Of a stretch of 31,587 bases of DNA, positions 1-10,239 are shown piece after piece. The notes below the pieces were generated by a model that saw only the letters and a list, made by a program, of their open reading frames with translations, had not been told where the DNA came from and did no database searches. Position numbers and translations under genes: made by a program. The first letter of the stretch is position 1. The number at the start of each line of letters is the position of its first letter. The DNA is taken from NCBI GenBank assembly GCA_003833135.1, contig QZLH01000040.1:241313-272899 (forward strand). Reading direction: 5' to 3'. The stretch is from Oehlia diaphana (taxonomy: Eukaryota; Glomeromycota; Glomeromycetes; Glomerales; Glomeraceae).

Positions 1-129
1 ACAATTAAAATTAAATTATACAAACTGAAATGAAATATGAAATACTAAGTACTAACATACCACAAAAAAGAATAGAGAAAGAAAGAAGAGTGAGAGATAA
101 AATAAATTATGCCAGAGTTATGTAATAAA

Positions 130-293
130 AGTGCTGATTAGCCAATCAAAAGTTGACTGGTCCAGAATAAGCATCTGGACCGGTGGATCAGGTTAAGGAT
201 GGCCGTGTAATTCCGTGTAAAAAACTCGTGATTCCTGCCAGTACAATACTTCTTAACGTCCGGCGAACTTTTGACTCGCACTCTGACTCTCAA

Positions 294-322
<29 letters not shown>
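130..322 (+). mobile_element. SINE-like block with hairpin and A27 tail (tentative)
   Basis: A clearly GC-richer stretch in AT-rich surroundings ends in an uninterrupted run of about 27 A (295-321). It contains a perfect 8-bp stem, GGTCCAGA...TCTGGACC, with a 7-nt loop at about 159-181. A box A-like TAGCCAATC lies at 139-147, and a weak box B-like GATCAGG follows about 38 nt later. A compact structured body plus a poly(A) tail is the usual form of a short retroelement. I did not find convincing target-site duplications, and the left edge is a guess. It could instead be the 3' end of a LINE or a processed transcript. Confidence 0.35.
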
Positions 323-324
<2 letters not shown>

Positions 325-844
325 TAATTGTTATTACATACTCACATTAAATTTAATCGCTATTAATTAAAGATGGATATAAATATTAATAGCAACAAGC
401 CATCAATGATTACTCTTTTTAGAGAAATAAAATTTGATCTCATTCTTACAAAAATTTATCCAAAGATAATAAAATCGATCCAATTGATGTAATAATAGTT
501 TATAAAATTCTATTATTATAAATTTTTTATTTTATTTACTCCAATTCATCTTTGTAACTTTCGAAGAAATTCAAGGTTTTTTTTTTATAATATGCGCATG
601 CAATTCCTGATTCTATATCTGATATATAGAAATCCTTTTTTTTTTTTTTTTGCGCACCATATCATGTAATTGAAATATAACTGATTGGCTAATTTATTTA
701 TTACAAATTTTTTTACGTTACTTAATAATTACAAAATTTATAATTTACGAAGATACAAACAACTTCAAATGTATCAAAATCTTTATTTATTGTTATATAA
801 AAGAATCATAAAAGTAATATTAGCAAAATTACAATTCAATAATA

Positions 845-1045
845 AGGAACACTGCGAAAATACTGATAAAAAAAATACTGCAAAAATGAAGTCACAAGAA
901 AATATCGTGAAAATAATATACGAAAATAATGAAAAAAGTACCACGAAAGATAGTGAAGAAAAAAACACTGCGAAATAATAAAGAAAGTTCCACAAAAATA
1001 ATGAGAGAAAACACCATGAAAATAATAAAAGCAACAAGAAAAAAC
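845..1045. repeat. Degenerate A-rich short tandem repeat
   Basis: Diverged units containing GAAAATA, CACTGCGAAA or CCACGAAA recur every 14-30 nt. Open frames across this stretch on both strands give only Lys/Asn-rich or Phe/Ser/Cys-rich low-complexity translations, so I treat it as repeat and not as a gene. Confidence 0.5.
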
Positions 1046-1230
1046 TAGCGTTAGTGTTATTATTTCAAAACAAAATAAAACAAAAAAAACATACTGTATA
1101 AAAAAAATACTTTGACAGGTTTTAATTTTAGCAAAGACCCCATATAGTACATATAGCTTATTAAAAATCATAATTTAGTTTTTTTTAAAGAAAAGAAAAA
1201 TTATACAAAATAATAAATATTATTTAACTA

Positions 1231-1314
1231 CTAACTTCCACGTTGCGGTATTGCAACCATTAGAGCAGAAATGGTGATGTACACTAAAATAGTAAAGAAA
1301 GCTTTGAACTTCAT
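1231..1314 (-). CDS. Candidate small secreted peptide or signal-peptide exon (27 aa)
   Basis: On the minus strand an ATG at 1314 opens a 27-codon frame ending in TAG. The translation has the layout of a secretion signal: a basic start (MKFK), a hydrophobic core (FFTILVYITISALMV) and a plausible cleavage after ALMVA, leaving only IPQRGS. A TATATAAG box lies 84-91 nt upstream (1398-1405), as expected for a real promoter. The reading may not stop here: GTTAGT at 1235-1230 is a possible donor, and an AG at 1158-1157 would give a 79-nt intron, typical for this locus, adding TICTIWGLC before a stop. Either a tiny secreted peptide or the first exon of a longer secreted protein is possible. No family is recognised, and chance remains a serious alternative. 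Confidence 0.35.
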   Translation of the reverse strand: MKFKAFFTILVYITISALMVAIPQRGS

Positions 1315-1397
1315 TTTTTTTAAAAAGTTTTTAGGTGTTATATTTCAATTTATTCGATTTGTTTTTATTAAATAAGAAAAATTATACCAACCGTACT

Positions 1398-1405
1398 CTT
1401 ATATA
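1398..1405 (-). promoter_or_regulatory. TATA box upstream of the candidate secreted peptide
   Basis: Reads TATATAAG on the minus strand, 84-91 nt before the ATG at 1314. In such AT-rich DNA TATA-like octamers are common, so this only supports the peptide call and does not prove it. Confidence 0.3.
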
Positions 1406-3600
1406 AAATTATAACATCAAGAATTATAAATTTTCAACGAATATTGTGGCGATGTACTTGACAAGCCACATTTATTTGGCTTTACATTATTTGTATTCGA
1501 CTATACGTGGTTTACTAATACTTTTTAAATCTCAGCCTTTTTGATCACGTTGGCCACCGCCAGTTGTATATAACTAAGCCATTCGCAATTTTTTATGATC
1601 CTTATAACAACCAGATTAATCAATCTTCGAGTTTATACGAACAATATAGTATAATCTATCTGAGGTCTAATAACTTTATACCCTGCAAAAACAATAATAT
1701 GACAATGTTGGCTTATTTTTATGTTATTAATTAGTTTTATCATCAATATATATATATATTACATACAATGAGGCGATATAGTAAAAAAAAACTATTAAAA
1801 AAATAATCTTGAGGAACAATAATCATAAAATCAAAAAAAGTTTCAGATAATTAAAAGATTATGAGTAAGAAATTCAATGGAAATTTTAATATTTCAAAGA
1901 TAGTTAAATTTCAGTACGTCTATATACAAAAATCCTTAAACGCTAAGCCTTAACATTAACAAAGTCCCATTACAAACCGGAAATAATAACGTGGAAATAT
2001 TTAATACAATTACTGTATACACAAATAAAATCAATCACCTTTCGTATTGATACTTGGTGATATATTGTTGGTTATTTTATAATAATTTATCACATGCCGA
2101 AAGAAAAATGAAAAATGTAACTCCATGAGACTTTGGGATATATTTTACAATTCGAAATGTTAAGAATTAATAATATATTTTGAGGATTAAAACTTGAATT
2201 AAAACGAGACATTTTCGTCAATAAATTTTTTTACATTCAAAGTTAAATAATTTATTCCAATTTTCACAATGTACGGTACGTAATTGCTACATGTAAATTT
2301 CCAAGCTCAAATTTTCAACACGCATCATTCCTCAAGTATTATAATGTTTAAATTTATACAGTACGTATTCAAATTTCTACTTTAAAATGATCATGTGGTT
2401 TTATAAATTTCTTTGTATACTATAGTATGAATCAGATCAATCATTATTTAAAAATGAATCTTGAATTCAGTTTCAAATTAGACATATTTCTTTCTACGAA
2501 TTTTGAACTTTACGTATCATTACTATTTCATTCAAGCTAAAATGGACAATTAAAGATATCAACCCTGAAAAAATAATGATTTTTCTATACGACTTTATGT
2601 TTTATGTAATTCATTATTACAGTATTTAATTTATTATTTATTAATATAATGTAATATACAGTATAGCAAGTATCATTTAACAATTTATTTCAGTGTGCTC
2701 GTCATCAATTACAATAAAGAATGTTTATTGAACTAACTACTAATTAGACTCTTTCAGTGAATTATTTGTATAATAAGGTAATTAAACCGTACTGTACCCA
2801 ATCATACAATAGTACATTACAGTTTATCAATTATTCGTGAATGATTTTTTCATTCTATCATGAAATAGATGTTATTACATTTGAAGATGACATGCATCAA
2901 AAAATTATCGGTAATTTTCTGAACAAAAAATACAAAATTTTTAAAAAGAAGAAAAATATAATTCCTTCTTTAAACTTTAGTCCCTTCTTTATTAAAAAAA
3001 AAAATTGCCGAAAAATTTCTCCAAAAACAATTGACTTGATAAATTAAATTATCAAATCATGACTAACTTTTTTTAATGATGAGAATTAATAATCAGACAA
3101 TAATGAATATACAAATTTTAAACCAAAACTTTATAATTTTGTTCAGCTCCAGTTTTGCCATGCGAGATCTTTAAGGACAGTTCATTATCAAAAATGTTGT
3201 TTTTTCAGAAATATGAACCAGAAAAGGTTTAACATAATATTTTTACAAATTTATTCATTGATTATACTCACCTACTATATATAAATTAATTAATTAAATT
3301 AATAGGTAATATTTTTTTTTTTTTTACTCTTCAAAATATTTTTTTATAACAAAATTTGATATATCATCACGATATTTTGATAATTGTAACTTTCTTTTAC
3401 GTAAAAATTAAAAAGGAATTATTTTCTTATAATTTATTCAGTTATAATGGGGACCAATCATTATTTTCGCAATTTTAAGAATATCATTTTCTTTTAAAAT
3501 ACAATTGAATTTGTTTTATCCATTCATTTGGATGAATATTTCCATCATGTTTTGAAAGTTTCATTATTTTTTTAAAAAAAAAAGTTATGGAAAGGTAAAA
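1406..3600. other. AT-rich intergenic region, no gene seen
   Basis: No frame in this stretch has convincing coding character. The longest open frame (2841-3047, +) is Lys/Ile/Asn-rich with no recognisable motif. A slightly GC-richer patch lies at about 1540-1600. Short homopolymers are present (for example T13 near 3310). Confidence 0.6.
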
Positions 3601-3616
3601 GAATTAACAAATAATC

Positions 3617-4010
3617 AAATGGCGCGATAGCGCAACTTGAGCAAGTTTCACCTTGATCGATAATTTAATACCATAATGGATTTTATATACAGTAATTGTG
3701 GAATAGTGTGATATTCTGATTACGTTACTTGTCACCCGTACATGTGACTGGCGCAGAATATATTTACCTATCTCAGCTGTCTGATGCCTATTTGTCACAT
3801 CCGCGTTAAAAAACCGCGCCCACGAAAAAGGGTGTCGTCAAAATTTCAAATTTTCACGTAATCGGGGTGAATAATTATAAAATAACTTTTATCATATAAA
3901 TTGGTTTGTGTCAGCGGAATTGTCTTCCGTTCACAGACCGCTTCGGATTACCTGTTCGAAGAGGTAGGTGTGCCGGGTTTACCTGGTGCATGGCGTTAAA
4001 GTCTAATTTT
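3617..4010 (+). mobile_element. GC-richer island with pol III box A/box B-like spacing (tRNA-derived SINE candidate)
   Basis: This is the most GC-rich part of the left flank. At 3907-3917 TGTGTCAGCGG resembles an internal box A, and 35 nt later TGTTCGAAGAG (3953-3963) carries the box B core GTTCGAA. In tRNA genes without introns this gap is about 32 nt. The box B sits in a T-arm-like hairpin: stem TACCT/AGGTA with an 8-nt loop. No acceptor stem pairs with the expected 5' end, so it is not an intact tRNA. A tRNA-derived SINE or an eroded tRNA relic fits best; an unrelated TE fragment is possible. The edges are set by base composition only. Confidence 0.35.
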
Positions 4011-4474
4011 TAGTTACAATTAAGCTTTAGCTTTTCTTTTTTTTTATGTACTTTTTTTATAGACTACGTAACTTTTCTTCACATTAAAATAAATAAATAA
4101 ATAAATTTATGAAAAAAATTAAAAATTCAATAAAATATCAATTGTTTTGCTTTATGATACTAAAAACTTCTAGAAGATATGTTGCTTCTTTTCCACTAAG
4201 AATTTAAATTCGAATTTCAAACATGTAAAACAGAAAGTTATTCTATGGCGAATATTACAATAGAACTTTCATGCAAACTTTACTATTGAGAATGTTCTTA
4301 CCGAACTTCATTCATGAATCTATTTTTTCGGAATCCTTTTATTTTACAAAAATATGGATTTTTTAGCTGATCAGTTCTTTAAAAGGACAAAAGTTAAAAG
4401 TGCTTAATTGTAAATGTTGTACAAATAATCCCTGACCCCTGATCACATTCCATGTACTACAAGCAGTCTACAAA

Positions 4475-4482
4475 TATATAAA
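4475..4482 (+). promoter_or_regulatory. TATA box of kinase copy 1
   Basis: TATATAAA lies 36-43 nt before the kinase ATG at 4518. The position and strand fit a core promoter with a very short 5' leader. Confidence 0.45.
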
Positions 4483-4517
4483 GTGTGTGGTAATTTTTAG
4501 AATAAATTTAAAAAATT

Positions 4518-6822
4518 ATGGATCAATCAATTGACTCAAATAAAACACCTTCAAGTCATCCACTAATTGGCTTATCGAATTATACATCTTTGAGTTACCC
4601 ACCAATCGATTTATCAAATGACCCATCTTTAAGTTATTCATTATCAAATTATACATCATTGAGTTATCCACCAATTGACTTATCAAATGACCCATCTTTA
4701 AGTTATTCATCAATTGAATCACCAAATTATGCATCTTTGATCTACCAATTGATTTATCAAATAATACATCTTTGAATTATGACTCACCGAATAATATATC
4801 CTTGAGTCATTCGGCAATTGACACATCTCTAAACCATTCACAAATTGACTTATCGAATAACACATCTTTGAGTCATACCCCAAATAATTTATTAGATAAC
4901 ACATGGGATTTGAGCCCAGTTTGCAAAAGGGTACAATCTCAGGAATCAACATCTTTAAGTTATCCAACACGGGACACGCTTAAACTAAAAGCTAAGAAAT
5001 GTAAAGGATGCAAGAAAAAAAGAAAACTTGTGAATGAAATTCATCAAATTTGTCATCAATGTTATAAAGCAAAAACAGGCAAACTAAGTGGAAATAAAGT
5101 TATTGATGACTTTATAAAAAGCACATTAAGTACTTGTGACTCAAGAGCGAAATTAGAATTTGTTCCTTATGATAGATTTAAGGATATAGAATTTGTTGCT
5201 GAAGGGGGATTCAGTAAAATTTATAAAGCTACTTGGATTGATGGTCCAATTAAAAATAAATGGGATGAAGAAAAACAAGAATTTGAACGCCTTGGTAAAA
5301 TGATAGTTGCTCTTAAGGAGCTTAATAATTCTAATAACATTGATCCTAAAGAGTTAAATGAGGTATGGTATCTTTATGCTATTTGCAAAATACTAAATAA
5401 TTGACTTAACTAACAAACTTTTTATTTTAGCTTAAAATATTTTATAATTTCATCATAAAAAAAACACACTCTAATGATAGTGACAATTATATTAATCGAT
5501 ATTTGGGAATCACTCAAAATCCCATTACCCAAAATTTTATAATAATTACAAATTATTATAAATCAGGAAGTCTAAACCATTATATTTCAAATGATTTTTT
5601 TAATATTAGCTGGGAAATTAAATTAAGGAAGTTGCTTGACATGGCCAAGGGTCTTACAAATTTACATGATTCAAATATTATCCATCAAGATTACCACAGT
5701 GGAAATATTTTTAGTAAAGAAACAAAAAGGTCATCTGCAATAACGGGTGATTTTGGACTAAGTAAATCTGCAATTGAATCATCAGATGATGAGGTTTATG
5801 GAATCATTCCTTATGTTGCTCCAGAGGTTTTTCAAGGACAAAAATATACTAAAGCTTCAGATATATATAGTTATGGTATGATTATGTGGGAATTAATGAC
5901 AGGTAGAAGGCCATTTTGGGATAAAAGTCATGATACAGATCTTATTATTGAAATATGTGATGGACTTCGTCCTCCAATTGTCACAAATGCACCTGAAGGT
6001 TATATTGAATTAATGCAACAATGTTGGCATTCTGATCCAAATAAAAGACCAAATGTTCGCGAGATTTGTGATCGTTATGGTAGCAAATTGTATTATAAGA
6101 ATGAAAGTAATAATCCAACTAAAATAATAAATTCACCGGATATCGGACCTATAACAAATAATCCAGGTGCTATATATAAAAGTAGACCTTTAAGTACAAT
6201 GATAAAATCTGCAAAACTTACAAAAAGTTTAAAAAGCCAAAGTACTACCCAAGAACTTGGTAAGTATTTATTTTATTCGTATTTATTTGTTCTACTGAAT
6301 TTACAGATTTAAGAAGAACAATCATTAACTATTATTAAAATTTCATTCATTTTTTCTTAAAGGTAAAAGAAAATTTAACAATAATCTGATTGAAAATGAT
6401 AATGAAGGTATTATAAACTCTCTTTATAACCAATTATTATCAAAATATCAATTTGATGACTTTGTTAGAATAAACAATTGATTTTATTATATTTTTTTTT
6501 GAAAATAAAATGTTATTTTAGATAAAAGTGTTAAAAAATTTAAATTATGTGAAGATAAATGCTATGGTATGTAATATAATATTCTTTATGATTTTTTAAC
6601 TTTTTATAATTCATTTAAGATTTATGGTTTTTTTTTCTTTTAGATTACTTAACAAAAGAACTTAAATTTGATATTAACGATAATATAAATTCTAATAAAC
6701 CTAGCATTAATAATAGTAAGTAAATAATTAGTATTATAAATCATATATTTTAATAAACTAATTATTTTATTTATCATATACACATAGGTTATACTACTAA
6801 GGAACTTAATTTTGATATTTAA
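4518..6822 (+). CDS. TKL-type protein kinase, copy 1 (six exons, frameshift in N-terminal repeats)
   Basis: Exons: 4518-5362, 5431-6259, 6363-6407, 6522-6566, 6644-6715, 6788-6822, all with GT-AG introns. If the 4-nt loss near 4741 is counted back, the model is 624 residues. Order: Ser/Leu/Asn repeats (about 1-140); a paired-cysteine module C163xxC166...C180xxC183; kinase domain with glycine loop EGGFSKIY (about 230), VALK lysine (268), HQD catalytic motif (368-370) with HSGN, DFG (390) and APE (413); then a tail. The family phosphorylates Ser/Thr or Tyr; the substrate is unknown. Arg of HRD is replaced by Gln (non-RD), but ATP- and Mg-binding residues are intact. The start is the only in-frame ATG before the kinase and has a TATA box. 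The frameshift means either recent inactivation or an assembly error. Kinase identity is very secure; activity is uncertain. Confidence 0.82.
4560..4880 (+). repeat. Coding repeats of the kinase N-terminus
   Basis: Diverged units of about 36-39 nt encode variants of LSNxxSLSYxxID. Two near-identical adjacent blocks (about 4576-4644 and 4645-4713) show recent tandem duplication. The encoded region is hydrophilic, Ser/Asn-rich and probably disordered. The frameshift of copy 1 lies inside this array. Confidence 0.75.
6363..6822 (+). other. Cassette-like C-terminal exons of kinase copy 1
   Basis: After the kinase domain come exons of 45, 45 and 72 nt, then a 35-nt terminal exon. Each exon is entered in phase 1, and the three internal ones are multiples of three, so any of them can be skipped without changing the frame. 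The first two encode GKRKFNNNL... and DKSVKKFKLCED, basic clusters resembling a nuclear localisation signal. The third and the last begin with a related motif, YLTKELKFDI and YTTKELNFDI, which suggests exon duplication. Exon borders are read from GT-AG sites and conservation with copy 2. Confidence 0.7.
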
Positions 6823-7780
6823 TTTCTTCAAAAATAAATTTCAAAGTTTAATAGAAGTTTAATACTGCTACTAAATCCACTATCTCATTTAACTTATAAT
6901 TTTTATATTACCCCTTTATGGTTAATAAATATTATGACTATTAATATTAAATGTACTCTCCGCAAAATAAATATTAATCGACGCTAATTATTAAAGACAT
7001 ATAAATGACATGATATCAGTATATGCCCCAAAAAAAATGACTAATTATTTGGTAATTAAGAAAGGGGTCTATAAATTCATTTTTTTTTTACATAACTACA
7101 CAATATTTAAAGCGGGCAAAAATGGTTTTGCTATAGTTATATTGTAACTGACTGTAAGCAAGGTCGTTAAATAACTTAGTGATTAATATTTTTGGATATC
7201 AAAAAAAAGCACACAATTATGATTGCTTGTATAATAACTTTAAAAAACCACGAATTATTAAACGCTAGTAAGAAGCGATAATTGTGTGATCGATAATCAA
7301 TCGTTAAAAAAAAAACAAAATTTTGGAATTTCATTTTTGAGTAAAAATAAATTCTTAGTAACATGATTTTATAGTTCTCAGTATCACAGAAAATTTGTAT
7401 TTTCTCAACTTTAGTCAGTGTTGCTTTAGCTTAAATCGAACCGCTTAACCCCGCTTTAACGATAATGCCGGCCAGCATTACGAGGTAGGTCTATCGCTTA
7501 AAGAATTCAGAATCTTTCATACATTGTAAATAAATAATTTTTTATACTTTAATAAAATTCTTTTTTTTTTCTTTATCATATGAATGTAATGTAGGCTAAA
7601 ATTATAGTGCTGACCAACATTACTCTCAACCAAAAGTTCGGCTATAATCGGTTTAAGACCTGACTGGTTAACCGGGTTAACAATTTACCTATAGTTGTTA
7701 CAAATTACAGTACATGGCAATTTTATTGACTAATTGACGTCTAACCTCACTTGTCAACTAAATTTATTAGTAAATTGACT
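6823..7780. other. Spacer between kinase copies with TE-like debris
   Basis: No coding sequence is seen. GC-richer patches at about 7440-7495 (GATAATGCCGGCCAGCATTA) and 7605-7690 (GGTTAACCGGGTTAAC) share words with the 10240-10590 repeat cluster, suggesting eroded copies of one repeat family. Confidence 0.45.
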
Positions 7781-7784
7781 AAAT

Positions 7785-9990
7785 CAGGAATTTACAAATT
7801 TAAATTATCCAACGTCAAAACATGTCTAAACTGAAAGTTAATGAATGCAAGAAAAAAAGAAATTTCGTGAATGAAATTCACCGGATTTGTCATCAATGTT
7901 ACAAAGCAAAAACAGCTACATAAAGTGGAAATAAAGTTATTGATGATTTTATAAAGAACACATTAAGTAATCACAATTATAATTATAGAAAAGCGAAATT
8001 AGAATTTGTCTCTTATGGTAAATTCAAGGATATAGAATTTATTGCTGAAGGAGGATTTAGTAAGATTTATAAAGCTACTTGGATTGATGGTCCAATATCT
8101 AATAAATGGAATGAAGAAAAACAGGAATTTGATCGTTGTGGTAGAATGATAGTAGTACTCAAGGAGCTTAATAATTCTAATAATATTGATTCTAAGGAAT
8201 TAAATGAGGTATTGCATCTTTTGACACAAATATTAAAATACAGTACAGTGAATTAACTAACTAACAACTTTTATTTTAGCTTAAAAATTTTATAATTTCA
8301 TCTTAAAAAATATGTCCTCTGATGATGATTACAATTTTATTAATAAATATTTTGGAATTACTCAAAATTCCGTTAGCCAAAATTTTATGATAATTACAAA
8401 TTATTATGAATCAGGAGATCTAACATTTTATTACAAAGAACTTTTTTAATATTAGTTGGAAAATTAAATTAAAGAAATTGCTTGACATGATCGGGGGTCT
8501 TAAAGATTTACACAATTCAAATATTATTCATCAAGATTACCACAGCGGAAATATTTTTAGGAAAGAAACAAAAGGTAAATATAAGACATCTGCAATAACG
8601 GGTGATTTTGGAATAAGTAAATCTGCAATTGGGTCATCAGATGATGATAATGAAGTTTATGGAATCATTCCTTACGTTGCTCCAGAGATTTTTCAAGGAC
8701 AAAAATATATTAAAGCTTCAGATATATATAGTTATGGTATGATTATATGGGAATTAATGACAGGTACCGTATAGCGCTGCATACAGTACCCCTTGTAATA
8801 GTATCCCCTTCAAATAGTACCGGGGTATTATTCAAATCCACATTCGGGTATTTTTGAAAAATACCCCGGTACTAATCAAAATTCGATTTTGAATAGTACC
8901 CCGGATACTAATCATATTCCGACTTAATACTAATCAAAATTTATGTACTAATTTATTTAATTTAATAAAATCAAATGTACCCTCCTTCCAATATACCCCC
9001 TTTTAATAGTATCCCCCTCCTCCTATAGTATCCCCCCGGGTACTATTCAATCTAAGCGGACTTTCTTGAATAGTACCGGGGTACTATATGCAGCGCTATA
9101 CGGTAGAAGACTATTTTGGGATAAATGTCATGATATAAATCTTAATATTGAAATATGTGATGGTTTACGACCACCAATTGTTACAAATGCACCTGAAGGT
9201 TATATTGAATTAATGCAAGAATGTTGGCATTCTGATCCAAATAAAAGACCAAATGTTCGCGAGATTCGTGATAAATTTACTCGTTATGGTAGCAAATTGT
9301 ATTATCAGAATGAAAGTTATAATCAAACTAAAAATTATAAATTCACCGGATATTGAACCCATAACAACAAATAATCCAGGAGCCATTTATAAAAGTCGAC
9401 CTTTAAGTACAATGATTAAATCTGTAAAACTTACCAAAAGCTTAAAAAGCCAAAGTATTATTCCAGAATTTGGTAAGAAATTTGTTTTATTCATAAAGTA
9501 TCTATTTTTTGATTAGCCCGTATTTGCAGATTAAGAAATTAACTAAAATTATTATAATTTCGTATATCTATTGTTTTTTAAAAAATAGGCAAAAGGAAAT
9601 TTAACAATAATCTGATTGAAAATAATAATGATGGTACTAATTTTTCAAAGAACAAGCAACTAATTTAATTAATTTAATTATAATTTCAACGTTTTTTAGA
9701 TAATGTTAAAAAAACTAAATTATGTGAAAATAAAAATGATGGCACGCCGGGTGCGTCTAAAAAACATTAATATTTACAATTTTTTTTTTCCTAGATTCCT
9801 TAACAAAAGAACTCATATTTGATATTAAATTTGATACTAATTGATATCATAAATTCCGATAAATTTAACAATAATAGTAGTAAGTAATATTATTAATAAC
9901 AATATTTCTGTTAAATTGATAAAACCAAACTAATTAAATTCTGTTTATTATATAGATTACACTACTGAGGAACTTAATTTTGATATTTAA
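7785..9990 (+). pseudogene. TKL-type protein kinase, copy 2 (decayed tandem duplicate)
   Basis: This is the same gene as the upstream copy, with matching exon order: about 7822-8208, 8280-9478 interrupted by an insertion, 9589-9633, 9700-9750, 9795-9844, 9956-9990. It keeps the glycine loop, HQD, DFG and APE motifs. Lesions against copy 1: TAA at 7921-7923; a 1-nt loss near 8286 leading to TAA at 8304; a 2-nt loss around 8415-8435; a 337-bp inverted-repeat element at 8767-9103; a 1-nt gain near 9332; TGA at 9842-9844. The first tail donor after the 9700 exon has become GC, with a GT available 9 nt on. The Cys pair near the start is also damaged (NEC in place of CKGC). The N-terminal Ser/Asn repeats are not recognisable. 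Clearly non-functional as a full kinase; a short transcript could still be made. Confidence 0.9.
8767..9103. mobile_element. 337-bp MITE with terminal inverted repeats and TA target duplication
   Basis: The ends are inverted repeats of about 26 bp (CCGTATAGCGCTGCATA... and its complement, one mismatch). They are flanked by TA at 8765-8766 and 9104-9105. Kinase copy 1 shows the uninterrupted target ACAGGTAGAAG, so the insertion edges are exact. The interior has no coding frame and carries many short GTACCCC, GTATCCCC and GGGGTAC words in both orientations, like subterminal transposase-binding repeats. The TA duplication points to the Tc1/mariner superfamily or a relative, mobilised in trans. 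It splits the kinase domain just after the DIYSYGM helix. Confidence 0.88.
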
Positions 9991-10239
9991 TTTCTTAAAA
10001 AATTAAATTTCAAATTTGATGCTACACTAAGGCGCTATCGTCGATTAATTCACTCAATTCACTTTGAATTTATTTATTAATTTTGGCTCATGAAGTTATT
10101 ATTTTTATTTTTATATTTATCTTTTATATACTTGATGCAACCTTTAACATAATTAATTGCCGTAAAATATCAACCTTGTCGATTACATACATACGTTATA
10201 TAAAAAAAAAAATATTAAATAATCTAGAGGATGGAAAAG
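9991..10239. other. Intergenic, no gene seen
   Basis: AT-rich sequence after the last exon of kinase copy 2, with no recognisable signal. Confidence 0.5.

Noticed and set aside
685..1171. Overlapping + and - frames of about 97-111 codons
   Set aside because: Lys/Asn-rich one way and Phe/Ser-rich the other, caused by an A-rich degenerate repeat; no motif or splice structure.
3617..3980. Intact tRNA gene
   Set aside because: Box-like words are well spaced, but there is no acceptor stem and the T-arm lacks one base; kept only as a SINE-like candidate.
4516..4970. Minus-strand frames across the kinase N-terminus
   Set aside because: They are antisense shadows of the coding repeat array; the plus frame continues into the kinase domain.
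8764..9107. MITE acting as a new intron (GT...AG at its borders)
   Set aside because: Splicing GTACCG...GGTAG out would remove four bases of the original exon and shift the frame, and the copy is already broken elsewhere.
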